From contig NZ_BNAY01000006.1 in the NCBI RefSeq assembly GCF_014654365.1, positions 55,702-119,701 on the forward strand: 64,000 bases of DNA, in the 5' to 3' direction. Each line of letters starts with the position of its first letter. Within the stretch, counting starts at the first letter, position 1. The position numbers were made by a program, and so were the translations under genes. Positions 16,135 through 24,682 of the stretch are shown here, piece by piece. This DNA is from Amycolatopsis oliviviridis. GTDB taxonomy: Bacteria > Actinomycetota > Actinomycetes > Mycobacteriales > Pseudonocardiaceae. Below the pieces are notes generated by a model. That model made no database searches. It saw nothing but the letters and a program-made list of their open reading frames with translations, and had not been told where the DNA came from.

Positions 16135-17103
16135 GTGACAGCCGAGACCCTGCCGCGTAAGAACGCCCCTTCGACCACTCCGGCCGCGCTCGGGCTCGGC
16201 GACCGCCCCGCGAAAGCCGGGCCGGACGATCCGGCGGCCACCCATGTCCGGGTCAAGCTCGACGTCGAGATCCGCGCGCTCCTCGCCCACGAACCGGGCA
16301 CCAAATCCGGCGCCGACCCCGAGGATCTGCACCAGATGCGAGTCGCGCTGCGCCGCATGCGGAGCGTCCTCAAACTCTCGGGCCGCCTCGTCGGCCCCGA
16401 CGCCGAACCCGTGCGCGCCGAACTCGGCTGGCTCGGCCAATCCCTCGGCGACGTCCGCGACTACGACGTCCTCATCGGACACCTCCGCGAGGTCGTCGCC
16501 GAGTTCGAGGTGCGCGACCAGCCCGCCGCCCGCCGTCTCGTCTCGAAATTCGTCACCGAACGCGGGGTCGCGAAGCGGCGGCTCACCCGCGCCCTCACCA
16601 GCCCGCGGTACGCCTCGATGCTGCAGGACATCGGCCGTCTCGCCCGGCAGCCCGCCACCGTGGAGGCCGAGGAAAGTCCTCAGACGTCGGCCGATCTCGT
16701 CGCCGGCCTCGCGAAGCCGCATCGAAAGCTCGCGAAGGCAGTGAAGGCGCTTCCCAGTGATCCCCCGGATGATGACCTTCACGCGCTTCGCATCTACGGC
16801 AAGAAGCTCCGCTACGCCGCCGAGATGGCCAAGCCCGCAGCCAAGAAGAAGCAGGCGGAGCGGATCCAGCGGCTGATCAAGGCCACCAAGAACTTCCAGA
16901 CCGTCCTCGGGGACCATCAGGACGCTTGCGTCGCAGCGGATCGGATGCGAGGTGTCGTGGCCTCTGTCGATGCCGAGATCGCCTTCATCGCGGGACGGAT
17001 CGCGGAAAAGGAACTGCTGCGCCGTGCCGAGGTCCGCGCCGTGTGGCGCGACGTCTGGGCGGAGGTCGACGCCGCCGCTCAGGCGGTGAGCCCGCGGATA
17101 TAG
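16135..17103 (+). CDS. CHAD domain protein
   Basis: A 322-residue all-helical protein with the conserved-histidine CHAD fold: EDLHQMRVALRRMRSVLKL (about 62-80), a second DDLHALRIYGKKLRYAAE segment (about 218-235) and many Lys/Arg. CHAD domains bind polyphosphate through a basic channel and often occur with CYTH/triphosphatase domains, which are absent here. GTG 16135 is the start. The 3' end overlaps the convergent monooxygenase gene by 25 bases. Confidence 0.87.
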   Translation: MTAETLPRKNAPSTTPAALGLGDRPAKAGPDDPAATHVRVKLDVEIRALLAHEPGTKSGADPEDLHQMRVALRRMRSVLKLSGRLVGPDAEPVRAELGWLGQSLGDVRDYDVLIGHLREVVAEFEVRDQPAARRLVSKFVTERGVAKRRLTRALTSPRYASMLQDIGRLARQPATVEAEESPQTSADLVAGLAKPHRKLAKAVKALPSDPPDDDLHALRIYGKKLRYAAEMAKPAAKKKQAERIQRLIKATKNFQTVLGDHQDACVAADRMRGVVASVDAEIAFIAGRIAEKELLRRAEVRAVWRDVWAEVDAAAQAVSPRI

Positions 17104-18482
17104 CCGTCCGGGCGGATCGACACCTGCCGCCCGTTCTCGGCTTCATAAGCGGCGAAGGCGTGCCCGCCGACGTCCTCGAAGTCCACATCGGACAGTGCGC
17201 TGCCCGCGGGCAGGATCCGCCGTGCGCCTTCGGGCGCCGGACCGTCACCGAACACCAGAACCGTCGGCTGCGGACCACGAAACAGCTCGAACAGCCGGAC
17301 GGGCTTGCCGTTCGCGTCCCTCAGCGGTGCGTCCGGGGCGCGATCACCGGGCCGGATCCGGCCGGTCGCCTCGGGCGCGAGCGGGCCGCCTCGGTAGCCG
17401 ATGTCGAGCTGACGCGTGTTCTCGCCGCGCTCGTGCGCGTCGTCCGCACCCTCCTTGTACTTCTCGAGGATCTCCGTGCTGACCTTCAGCACCCGCGCGG
17501 CGACCCCGCGACGCTCGGGTTCGTAGCTGTCGAGCAGCTCCGGCGCACCGTCGGCGAGCTTCCAGCCCAGGTTGTACGCGTCCTGGACGCCGGTGTTGAG
17601 GCCCTGGCCGCCGGTCGGCGGGTGGACGTGCGCCGCGTCGCCGGCGAGGAAGACGCGGCCATCACGGAACCGTTCGGCGAGCCGGATGTTGGGCCGCCAC
17701 ACCGTCGACCAGCTCAGATCGTGCAGCCGGACCCCGCCGCCGGACAGCTCGTCGAGCCGGGACTGCAGCGTGGCCAGTGACGCCTCGACCTCGTCTTCAC
17801 CCAGCGGCGCGCCGAACTGGAAATGCGGCACCCCGGGCAGCGGCGTGAGCCCGATCCCCCTCATGGGGTCTTCGGGCTTCGCGAACCAGTGCCCGTACGC
17901 GCGATCGAGCCCCTCGGCCTGGACGTCGCCCAGCAGCATGCGGATCGATTCGTCGGTGGTGCCCTCGAACGCGATCCCGAGTGCCTTGCGCACAAAACTC
18001 TTCCCGCCGTCGGCTCCGACGAGGTAGTCGACCCGGATCCGCTCGCCCGGCAACTCGGCCGTCACGCCGTCGGCGTCCTGCTCGAAGCCGAGCAACGGGG
18101 TGCCGAGCTCGACCTGGACGCCGAATTCGGCGAGCCGGTCGCGCAGGATCCCCTCGGTCCGCGACTGGCCGAGGAAGAAGCCGTTCGGGTAAGGCACGTC
18201 CGGTGTCGGTTCGGTGAGCTCGGCCATCATCCGCTCGCCGACGACCTCGCCGCCCAGGTGGATCTTCATCGGCACCGGCGCCATCCCCGCGGCCAGCACC
18301 GCGTCCAGTACGCCGAGGTCCTCGAAGACCTCCAGCGTGCGCGGCTGCAGGCCGTCGCCGCGCGATCCCTCGAAGAACGTCTCGGCCTTCTCCACGATCC
18401 GCACGCCGACGCCGCGGCGTGCCAGGTCGATGGCCAGCGTGAGCCCGGTCGGCCCGGCTCCCGCGATCAGGACCTCGGTCAT
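17079..18482 (-). CDS. FAD-dependent aromatic monooxygenase (PHBH-like)
   Basis: A 467-residue class A flavoprotein monooxygenase. It has the N-terminal dinucleotide motif GAGPTGLTLA (about 8-17), the mid-protein VGADGGKSFVR (DG motif) and the FLAGDAAHVHPPTGGQGLN (GD) motif near 280. A C-terminal thioredoxin-like tail (about 365-467) resembles that of phenol- and polyketide-tailoring enzymes. The substrate is unknown; hydroxylation or inactivation of an aromatic compound or antibiotic is plausible. It is divergent from a TetR gene across an operator-like region, so substrate-induced control is likely. Confidence 0.88.
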   Translation of the reverse strand: MTEVLIAGAGPTGLTLAIDLARRGVGVRIVEKAETFFEGSRGDGLQPRTLEVFEDLGVLDAVLAAGMAPVPMKIHLGGEVVGERMMAELTEPTPDVPYPNGFFLGQSRTEGILRDRLAEFGVQVELGTPLLGFEQDADGVTAELPGERIRVDYLVGADGGKSFVRKALGIAFEGTTDESIRMLLGDVQAEGLDRAYGHWFAKPEDPMRGIGLTPLPGVPHFQFGAPLGEDEVEASLATLQSRLDELSGGGVRLHDLSWSTVWRPNIRLAERFRDGRVFLAGDAAHVHPPTGGQGLNTGVQDAYNLGWKLADGAPELLDSYEPERRGVAARVLKVSTEILEKYKEGADDAHERGENTRQLDIGYRGGPLAPEATGRIRPGDRAPDAPLRDANGKPVRLFELFRGPQPTVLVFGDGPAPEGARRILPAGSALSDVDFEDVGGHAFAAYEAENGRQVSIRPDGYIRGLTA

Positions 18483-18491
18483 CTCTCCTCC

Positions 18492-18524
18492 AGTGAATTA
18501 TGATTCAGTGAATCTATATTCACT
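18492..18524. promoter_or_regulatory. Probable TetR operator, two overlapping palindromes
   Basis: AGTGAAT-CTAT-ATTCACT (18507-18524) is a perfect 7-bp-arm palindrome. It overlaps a second palindrome, TGAAT-TATG-ATTCA (18494-18507), and AGTGAAT repeats at a 15-bp spacing. It sits 10 bases from the monooxygenase start and 38 from tetR, so one site could repress both divergent genes. Confidence 0.78.
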
Positions 18525-18561
18525 ATGATCGTTGCTAGCCTTCCGTGTCAAGGAGGTGCCG

Positions 18562-19170
18562 ATGACGGCGACGAGCCGCAAGGAGAAGGCGGCGGAGACC
18601 GAGGCCGCGCTCAAGGACGCGGCGAAGCGCGTTTTCGCGGCGAAGGGGTACCTGAACACCAAGATCACCGACATCACGGCCGAGGCCGGACGCGCGGCGG
18701 GATCGTTCTACAACCACTTCGCGGGCAAGGAAGAGCTGCTCGAAGCACTCCTCGCGGACCTCGCGGCGGCGAGCGACGTCAATGCCTCCCTGCCGGAGCA
18801 CAAAGCCGACTTCACCGACCCGGACGCGGTGCGCTGGCACGTCCGCGAGTACTGGAATTTCCACCGCGACAACGCCGCGACGATGCTCGCGCTGCGCCAG
18901 GCCGCGATGGTCAGCGACGACTTCGCGCGCACCTACGCGCGGTTCGGCTCCGATCAGGCGGCCGACCTCCTCGACCATCTCGGGTACATCACCGAGGCGG
19001 GGATAGAACTCCCGGCGTCGGAACGGCTCACGCTCGCGATGATGGCCGAGCTGGTCAACGGGTTCGCGCACACGTGGCTGGTCGACCCGTCGGCGTTCGC
19101 CGAGGAAGAGGCCATCGAGGCACTGACGCGGTTCATCTACCGGGGTTTCACCGGTCGCGACGTGAGCTGA
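18562..19170 (+). CDS. TetR-family transcriptional regulator
   Basis: A 202-residue regulator. The N-terminal HTH (about residues 15-60) contains VFAAKGYLNTKITDITAEAGRAAGSFYNHFAGKEELLEA, which is typical of TetR. The C-terminal helical domain should bind the inducer. ATG 18562 follows AAGGAGG by 5 nt, which decides the start against an upstream in-frame ATG. It is divergent from the FAD monooxygenase and very likely its repressor, acting through the palindromes at 18492-18524. Confidence 0.9.
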   Translation: MTATSRKEKAAETEAALKDAAKRVFAAKGYLNTKITDITAEAGRAAGSFYNHFAGKEELLEALLADLAAASDVNASLPEHKADFTDPDAVRWHVREYWNFHRDNAATMLALRQAAMVSDDFARTYARFGSDQAADLLDHLGYITEAGIELPASERLTLAMMAELVNGFAHTWLVDPSAFAEEEAIEALTRFIYRGFTGRDVS

Positions 19171-19202
19171 AGCGCCCCTTCACCGCTGCAATGAGGGGTA
19201 GG

Positions 19203-19298
19203 GCAAAGGTGTCCTGCTCGCTCGCCCGCGAGCCGGCTTCGGACGTTGTGAAAGCCACCTTCACAACCTTCAACGTTGCGAAAGTGGCGTTCACAACA
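19203..19298 (+). repeat. Interspersed 96-bp repeat, copy 1 (class E)
   Basis: This 96-bp segment aligns without gaps to the reverse complement of 31062-31157. Shared blocks include CAAAGGTGTC, CCGGCTTCGGA, GTTGTGAAAG and ACAACCTTCAACGTTGCGAA. Each copy holds two short stem-loops of the form GTTGYGAA...TTCRCAAC. Both copies are also open in one frame with a conserved reading (KVSCSL, PASDVVK, TTFNVAKVAF), but no RBS or start supports a gene. It lies in the gene-free gap after tetR. Confidence 0.7.
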
Positions 19299-19330
19299 CC
19301 CCGGCCAGCCAGACCGCGCTGGGTTGGGGG

Positions 19331-19720
19331 GCGTGAGTGGTAAGTGCTGTTCTCACGGACTTGTATTTACCTATCCACTGGTGTGACTGGCGGTCGGGTG
19401 TGGAGGATTGGGGACGTTGAACGTCCTGAATCCTCCACGCTCGGCCTTGGTGATGAGGGATTGGGGACAGCGAACGTCCTGGATCCTTCATCGGCGGGGT
19501 ACGACCTTGATCAACGGAGGATCGGGGAGGTTGAGTGTCCCCAATCCTCCATTGATCAAGATCTGAGACCGGGCGACCTCACGCGACGGTGAAGGAATTG
19601 GGACATCCAACGTCCCAATTCCTTCACCGTCGAGCCCGGCAGCCGCGTATCCGGCACCCACGCGCAGGTCAGGCGTAGGTAGGTAAATGCAGGTCCGCTC
19701 TCACGTCACTTACCACTCAC
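19331..19720. repeat. Nested cluster of four tandem hairpins inside a long outer inverted repeat
   Basis: The outer arms (19331-19346 with 19706-19720, imperfectly extended to about 19376 and 19676) carry the class A sequence CGTGAGTGGTAAGTG. Inside are four consecutive hairpins: 19400-19438, 19452-19492, 19506-19560 and 19584-19632. They share the theme GGAGGATTGGGGAC paired with GTCCYNAATCCTCC; the last stem is a perfect 21 bp. Together with the repeat at 19203 and the hairpin at 19774 this fills the 686-bp gap between convergent tetR and dapC. No credible coding frame is seen. Confidence 0.78.
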
Positions 19721-19773
19721 GACCACCCCGACCGACACCTCACCCGCCCCATCAGTCACATCAACCACACCGC

Positions 19774-19826
19774 GCTATGAAAGGCCCCTTCATTGCAAAT
19801 TTTGCAATGAAGGGGCCTTTCATAGC
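19774..19826. terminator. 53-bp near-perfect palindrome, class B
   Basis: 26-nt arms (19774-19799 and 19801-19826) pair perfectly around a single base. The stem includes ATGAAAGGCCCCTTCATTGC. It is 31 bases from the dapC stop codon in the tetR/dapC convergent gap, and likely terminates dapC. Confidence 0.8.
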
Positions 19827-19856
19827 ACGTCGTGAGGCAAGCCAACCGCGCCGAAA

Positions 19857-20948
19857 TCAGGCGGTGAGTCGCTCCACAGCCGCATCGATCCGCTCGTCCG
19901 TCGCCGTCAACGCGATCCGGACGTGCCGGCCACCGGTCGGCCCGTAGAACGTGCCCGGCGCGGCGAGGATGCCGCGATCCGCGAGCCAGTCGACGGTGTC
20001 GAGCGCGGATTCCCCGCGCGTCGACCAGAGATACAGTCCCGCCTCGGAGTGCGAGATCTCGAAACCGCTGTCCAGCAACGCCTTCCGCAGCACCAGCCGA
20101 CGGCGCGCGTAGCGTTCCCGTTGCACGGCAAGGGCTTCGTCGTCCTTCAGCGCGGCGACCATGGCCTCCTGCACCGGCCGCGGCACGATCAGCCCGGAGT
20201 GCTTGCGGATCTCCAGCAGCCCGGCGACCAGCTTCGGGTCACCGGTGACGAACCCGGCGCGGTAGCTGGCGAGGTTCGCGGATTTCGACAGCGAATGGAC
20301 GGCCAGCAGACCGTCGAGGGAGCCGCCGTGCACGGACGGGTGCAGGATCGACACGGGCTCGCTTTCCCAGCCCAGCGCCAGATAGCACTCGTCGGAGACC
20401 ACGACGACGTCGCGTTCCCGCGCCCATTCGACGACTTTGCGCAGGTGGTCGGCACCCAGCACACGCCCGGTCGGGTTCGACGGCGAGTTCAGCCACAGCA
20501 TCGCGGGCTTCTGCGGGCCCAGCGCGAAAGTGCTGTCCGCGCGAAGCAGGGAAGCACCCGCCAACAGCACGCCGACCTCGTAGGTCGGGTACGCCACCTC
20601 GGGGATGACGACCAGGTCACCGGGGCCGAACCCCAGTTGCCGCGGCAGCGACGCGACCAGTTCCTTCGAACCGATCGTCGGCAGCACGGCCGCCTCGGGA
20701 ACGCCTTCGATGCCGTGCCGCCGCGAAAGCGCCTCGATCGCGGCGGCCCTCAGCTCGGGAATCCCGTGCGTGGTCGGGTACCCCGGGATCTCCGACGCGG
20801 ACGCGAGCGCCGCGCGGATGCTCTCGGGGACCGGGTCCACCGGCGTACCGATCGACAGGTCGACGATGCCGCCGGGATGTGCCTGGGCTTTCGCCTTGGC
20901 TCCGGCGAGGGAGTCCCAGGGGAAATCAGGAAGAGCGACCCGGCTCAT
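19857..20948 (-). CDS. dapC: Succinyldiaminopimelate transaminase (class I/II aminotransferase)
   Basis: A 363-residue PLP enzyme. It shows the fold-I landmarks: LWLNSPSNPTGRVL (about 165), the cofactor Asp in VVVSDECYLALGW (about 198), the Schiff-base lysine in VHSLSKSANLASYRAGF (about 225) and a late Arg in GRHVRIAL. Actinobacterial enzymes encoded directly after a 7Fe ferredoxin are usually assigned as DapC, which fits dapD and dapE nearby. The ATG at 20948 overlaps the ferredoxin stop by 4 bases (ATGA), so they are translationally coupled. Confidence 0.88.
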   Translation of the reverse strand: MSRVALPDFPWDSLAGAKAKAQAHPGGIVDLSIGTPVDPVPESIRAALASASEIPGYPTTHGIPELRAAAIEALSRRHGIEGVPEAAVLPTIGSKELVASLPRQLGFGPGDLVVIPEVAYPTYEVGVLLAGASLLRADSTFALGPQKPAMLWLNSPSNPTGRVLGADHLRKVVEWARERDVVVVSDECYLALGWESEPVSILHPSVHGGSLDGLLAVHSLSKSANLASYRAGFVTGDPKLVAGLLEIRKHSGLIVPRPVQEAMVAALKDDEALAVQRERYARRRLVLRKALLDSGFEISHSEAGLYLWSTRGESALDTVDWLADRGILAAPGTFYGPTGGRHVRIALTATDERIDAAVERLTA

Positions 20949-21265
20949 TCGCCCTGCGGGGGAAGAGCCTTGATGAAGGCGGGGTCGTGGCTGGTCTTGC
21001 CGACCTTGGACGCACCGCCGGGCGAGCCGAGCTCGTCGAAGAAGTCGACGTTGGCCTTGGTGTAGGGGTTCCACTCGTCGGGGACGTCGTCCTCGTAGTA
21101 GATCGCCTCGACGGGGCAGACCGGCTCGCAGGCACCACAGTCGACGCATTCGTCCGGGTGGATGTACAGCATGCGGTCACCCTCGTAGATGCAATCCACG
21201 GGGCACTCGTCGATACACGCCTTGTCGAGCACGTCGACGCAGGGCTCGGCGATCACGTAGGTCAC
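20945..21265 (-). CDS. fdxA: 7Fe ferredoxin (3Fe-4S/4Fe-4S)
   Basis: A 106-residue small electron carrier. The first cluster region is CVDVLDKACIDECPVDC, with spacing typical of a [3Fe-4S] site, and the second is CVDCGACEPVCPVEA for a [4Fe-4S] site. A C-terminal extension of about 45 residues is usual for FdxA. ATG 21265 is clear. It is upstream of and overlapping dapC; that pairing is conserved in actinobacteria although the functional link is unclear. Confidence 0.95.
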   Translation of the reverse strand: MTYVIAEPCVDVLDKACIDECPVDCIYEGDRMLYIHPDECVDCGACEPVCPVEAIYYEDDVPDEWNPYTKANVDFFDELGSPGGASKVGKTSHDPAFIKALPPQGE

Positions 21266-21374
21266 TGCGTACTCCTGCTTATCTCTGCTTCACCAGTCTG
21301 CAACGGACATTACGCGCCCACAGGCGCGCAGGGCCCGCTTAGGCCACCCTTATCCGTACTCCGGGTATGGGCTT

Positions 21375-21569
21375 TCAGCGGTCCCTGCGGCGAGGCGGCG
21401 GAGTGGCCCTGCTGTCCCCAGTGATGACGAACTGCGGCGCGGCGGGCTTCGCCGCTTCCTCGTTCTTCTCCTCGGCGGCCTTTTCCGCGCCCAACGCCCG
21501 GTTGAAGCCGTCGGAGATCTCGCGGACCAGGTCTTCGTTGTGCCTGTCGTCCTTGCGCGCGATGCTCAT
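21375..21569 (-). CDS. Small conserved-type hypothetical protein
   Basis: A 64-residue charged protein (start MSIARKDDRHNEDLVREISDG, Ala/Glu-rich middle, C-terminus PPPRRRDR). There are no membrane segments. ATG 21569 has GGAGGG at good spacing, which supports translation. It is divergent from the GNAT gene, 38 bases away. I cannot assign a function. Confidence 0.65.
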   Translation of the reverse strand: MSIARKDDRHNEDLVREISDGFNRALGAEKAAEEKNEEAAKPAAPQFVITGDSRATPPPRRRDR

Positions 21570-21607
21570 CGGGGTCCCTCCACTGCCTTCCTTGGCACAA
21601 TCTAACC

Positions 21608-22357
21608 GTGAACAGTGCGGAAATGCTCGAGCTCACCTGCAGCCAGGCCTGGACGCCCCTGCTGGAGCGCCGGATCGGCGACTGGAGGCTCCGTTGGGCG
21701 GACGGGTTCACCGCCCGCGCCAACAGCGCGCTGGCGATCGGTGACCCGGGAAAACCGCTGCCAGACGCCCTGCGGGCGGCCTGTGACTTCGCCCACCATC
21801 ATGCCATTCCGCCGGTCGTTCAGGTGATCCAGAACACGTCCACGGAAGACGCCATCGCCGCCCACGGCTGGGTCCAGTATGTGGAACACCGGCCCGCGCA
21901 CGAGGTCTCCGTGCTGACCGGGCCACTCTCGCGTGGGACCTCGGCGGGAGCGGTGGTCCTCGACGAGCCGACGTCCGGATGGTGGGAGATGACGACCGGC
22001 GGCGCCGAGCTGGCGGAGGCGCCAAGGCACGTCCTCGGCACCGGCAAGGTGGGCTTCGGGGTCGTGGAACTGGACGGCGTCACGGCCGGGGCGGTGCGCG
22101 GCGCGATCGTCGGCGAATGGCTGCACATCGGCAGGCTGGAGGTCCGGGCGGAGTTCCGGCGGCGGGGGCTGGCCCGCGGGCTGATGAACGCGGTGAGCGG
22201 CTGGGCGGCCGCTCAGGGGGCCACCGGGATCGTGCTCCAGGTCGCGGTGGCGAACTCCGGCGCGCTGAAGCTGTACGAGAACCTGGGCTGTACGGAGCAC
22301 CACAGGTACCGCTACTGGGCCCCGGGTCCCGGCGCGTGCGAGGATCGCCCGTCGTGA
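21608..22357 (+). CDS. GNAT family N-acetyltransferase
   Basis: A 249-residue protein. The C-terminal half holds the GNAT acetyl-CoA loop (LEVRAEFRRRGLARGLMNAV, about 177-196) and the terminal YENLGC segment. The N-terminal half is a degenerate GNAT-like domain. The substrate is unknown. GTG 21608 is used. Its stop overlaps the GTG of fbiA by 4 bases, so it heads the F420 operon, although no F420 role is established. Confidence 0.85.
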   Translation: MNSAEMLELTCSQAWTPLLERRIGDWRLRWADGFTARANSALAIGDPGKPLPDALRAACDFAHHHAIPPVVQVIQNTSTEDAIAAHGWVQYVEHRPAHEVSVLTGPLSRGTSAGAVVLDEPTSGWWEMTTGGAELAEAPRHVLGTGKVGFGVVELDGVTAGAVRGAIVGEWLHIGRLEVRAEFRRRGLARGLMNAVSGWAAAQGATGIVLQVAVANSGALKLYENLGCTEHHRYRYWAPGPGACEDRPS

Positions 22358-23352
22358 AGGTCGTCATTTTGGTCGGCGGAGTGGGCGGGGCCCGCTTCCT
22401 GCTGGGGGTCAAGCAAGCACTGGGTCTGCCCGCGACCGGTTCCGCGCCGGAATCGCCGCACGAGGTGACCGCGCTGGTGAACACCGGGGACGACGTGTGG
22501 ATGCACGGTCTGCGCATCTGCCCGGACCTGGACACCTGCATGTACACCCTCGGCGGGGGGATCGACGAAGAGCGCGGCTGGGGCCACTCCGGCGAGACCT
22601 GGACGGTCAAGGAGGAGCTCGCCGCGTACGGCGCCGAGCCCACCTGGTTCGGCTTGGGCGACAAGGACATCGCGACGCATCTGATCCGCTCGCGGATGCT
22701 GCGCGCGGGCTATCCGCTCTCGCAGGTCACCGAAGCGCTGTGCGACCGCTGGCAGCCGGGCGTGCGTTTGCTGCCGATGTCGGACGACCGCGTCGAGACG
22801 CATGTCGTGATCGACGACCCCGAGGATCCAGACCAGCGCAAGGCGATCCACTTCCAGGAGTGGTGGGTGCGCTATCGCGCCGAGCCGAAGGCGCATTCGA
22901 TCATCGCCGTCGGTGCCGACGAGGCCAAGCCCGCGCCGGGAGTGCTCGACGCGATCGCGGGCGCCGACGTCGTGCTGTTCGCGCCGTCCAACCCGGTGGT
23001 CTCGGTGGGCACGACCCTCGGTGTCCCGGGAATCCGCGACGCGCTGCGCAAGACGCGCGCCAAGGTCGTCGGCGTCTCGCCGATCATCGGCGGGAAGGCG
23101 TTGCGCGGGATGGCCGACGCCTGCCTGAGCGCGATCGGCGTGGAAACCTCCGCCGAAGCCGTCGGACGGCATTACGGTTCCCGCAAGGAATCCCCGGAGG
23201 GCGTGCTCGACGGCTGGCTGGTCTCCGAGGGCGAAACCGTCGACGTGCCGGGTGTCGCCGTCCGCGACGTCCCCCTGCTGATGTCCGATGTGGACGCGAC
23301 CGCGGCCATGGTGCGCGCGGCCTTCGATCTGGCGGGAGTTTCCGTTGACTGA
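22354..23352 (+). CDS. fbiA: 2-phospho-L-lactate (phosphoenolpyruvate) transferase, F420 biosynthesis
   Basis: A 332-residue CofD/FbiA protein. The N-terminal nucleotide motif VILVGGVGGARFLLGV, NTGDDVWMHGLRICPDLDT and PSNPVVSVGT are diagnostic. It transfers the phospho-lactyl or phosphoenolpyruvyl group to the deazaflavin Fo, giving (dehydro-)F420-0. The start is GTG 22354 in a GTGA overlap with the GNAT stop, and it runs into fbiB with an 8-base overlap. The order matches the mycobacterial fbiA-fbiB pair. Confidence 0.95.
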   Translation: MKVVILVGGVGGARFLLGVKQALGLPATGSAPESPHEVTALVNTGDDVWMHGLRICPDLDTCMYTLGGGIDEERGWGHSGETWTVKEELAAYGAEPTWFGLGDKDIATHLIRSRMLRAGYPLSQVTEALCDRWQPGVRLLPMSDDRVETHVVIDDPEDPDQRKAIHFQEWWVRYRAEPKAHSIIAVGADEAKPAPGVLDAIAGADVVLFAPSNPVVSVGTTLGVPGIRDALRKTRAKVVGVSPIIGGKALRGMADACLSAIGVETSAEAVGRHYGSRKESPEGVLDGWLVSEGETVDVPGVAVRDVPLLMSDVDATAAMVRAAFDLAGVSVD

Positions 23353-24682
23353 TCACGCTTCCTCGAAGATCGAGATCCTGCCGGTCGAGGGCCTGCCGGA
23401 GTTCCGCCCCGGCGACGATCTGACCGGCGCGATCGTCAGGACGGCCCCGTGGCTGCGCTCGGGCGACGTCCTGGTCGTGACCAGCAAGATCGTCTCCAAG
23501 ACCGAGGGCATGCTGGTCCGTGTCCCGGCCGACCCCGAAGAGCGCGACGCCGCCCGGCGCAAGCTCGTCGAGGAGGAGTCCGTCCGGGTGATCGCGCGGA
23601 TCAAGCGGACGGTGATCACCGAGAACAAGCTCGGCATCGTGCAGGCCGCGTCCGGGGTCGACGCGTCGAACGTGGCTTCCGGCGAGGTCGCGCTGCTGCC
23701 CGCCGATCCCGATGCCTCCGCGCTCGCGCTGCGGAACGGGCTGCGGGAACGGCTGGGGGTCGAGGTCGCCGTCGTGGTCACCGACACCATGGGCCGCGCG
23801 TGGCGGGTCGGGCAGACCGACGCCGCGATCGGCGCGTCCGGTCTGCGGGTGCTGCATTCGTACGCGGGCGAGATCGACGGCCAGGGCAACGAACTCGCGG
23901 TCACCGAGGTGGCGATCGCCGACGAACTCGCCGCAGCGGCGGATCTGGTCAAGGGCAAACTCGGCGGGACGCCGGTGGCCGTGGTCCGCGGCCTCCAGCT
24001 GACCGACGACGGTTCGACGGCCCGCAAGCTGCTCCGGCCCGTCGAGGAGGACCTGTTCCGCCTCGGTACCAACGAATCCCTCGCGCAAGGCCGCCGGGAA
24101 GCCGTGCTGGCGCGGCGTTCGATCCGCTCGTTCACCGACGAGCCGGTCGATCCCGAGGTGCTGCGCCGCGCGGTCGGGACGGCGCTGACCGCGCCCGCGC
24201 CGCACCACACGAAGCCGGTCCGGTTCGTGTGGCTGCGCGAGGAAGGCTTGCGCCGCAAGCTTCTCGACGCGATGAAGGCGTCGTGGCAGGCCGATCTCGA
24301 AGGCGACGACTTCACCCCCGAGCAGGTCGCGAAGCGCCTCAGCCGCGGCGACATCCTGTACAACGCGCCTGAGGTCGTGGTGCCGTTCCTCGTCGCCGAG
24401 GGCGCGCACACCTACCGCGACGACCGCCGAAACGCTTGTGAGCACACGATGTTCACCGTCGCCGGTGGCGCGGCGGTGCAGGGCCTGCTGGTCGCGCTCG
24501 CCGCCGAAGACCTCGGCTCGTGCTGGATCGGGTCGACCATCTTCGCCGCGGATATCGTGCGCGAGGTCCTCGGCCTCGACGACCGCTGGGAGCCGCTCGG
24601 CGCGGTCGCGATCGGCCATCCCGCCGCCCTGCCGCCCGCGCGCGGTCCCGTCGAACCCGGTGAAGGACTTCTCGAACTGTGA
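23345..24682 (+). CDS. fbiB: F420:gamma-L-glutamyl ligase fused to nitroreductase-type domain
   Basis: A 445-residue bifunctional FbiB. The N-terminal CofE domain (about 1-245; DVLVVTSKIVSKTEGM, TDTMGRAWRVGQTDAAIG) adds glutamates to F420-0. The C-terminal FMN nitroreductase-type domain (about 255-445; RRSIRSFTDEPV, GGAAVQGLLVALAAEDLGSCWIG) reduces dehydro-F420. TTG 23345 is the most likely start because it gives an 8-base overlap with fbiA; no ATG or GTG fits. Its stop overlaps the NUDIX start by 4 bases. Confidence 0.93.
   Translation: MTDHASSKIEILPVEGLPEFRPGDDLTGAIVRTAPWLRSGDVLVVTSKIVSKTEGMLVRVPADPEERDAARRKLVEEESVRVIARIKRTVITENKLGIVQAASGVDASNVASGEVALLPADPDASALALRNGLRERLGVEVAVVVTDTMGRAWRVGQTDAAIGASGLRVLHSYAGEIDGQGNELAVTEVAIADELAAAADLVKGKLGGTPVAVVRGLQLTDDGSTARKLLRPVEEDLFRLGTNESLAQGRREAVLARRSIRSFTDEPVDPEVLRRAVGTALTAPAPHHTKPVRFVWLREEGLRRKLLDAMKASWQADLEGDDFTPEQVAKRLSRGDILYNAPEVVVPFLVAEGAHTYRDDRRNACEHTMFTVAGGAAVQGLLVALAAEDLGSCWIGSTIFAADIVREVLGLDDRWEPLGAVAIGHPAALPPARGPVEPGEGLLEL

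Noticed and set aside
19344..19592. 82-codon ORF within the hairpin nest (and a 66-codon one on the other strand)
   Set aside because: Both frames are made of the inverted repeats themselves and change strand with them; there is no RBS.
19400..19632. Tandem hairpins as a CRISPR array
   Set aside because: The units are inverted, degenerate and unevenly spaced, without constant repeats, unique spacers or cas genes.
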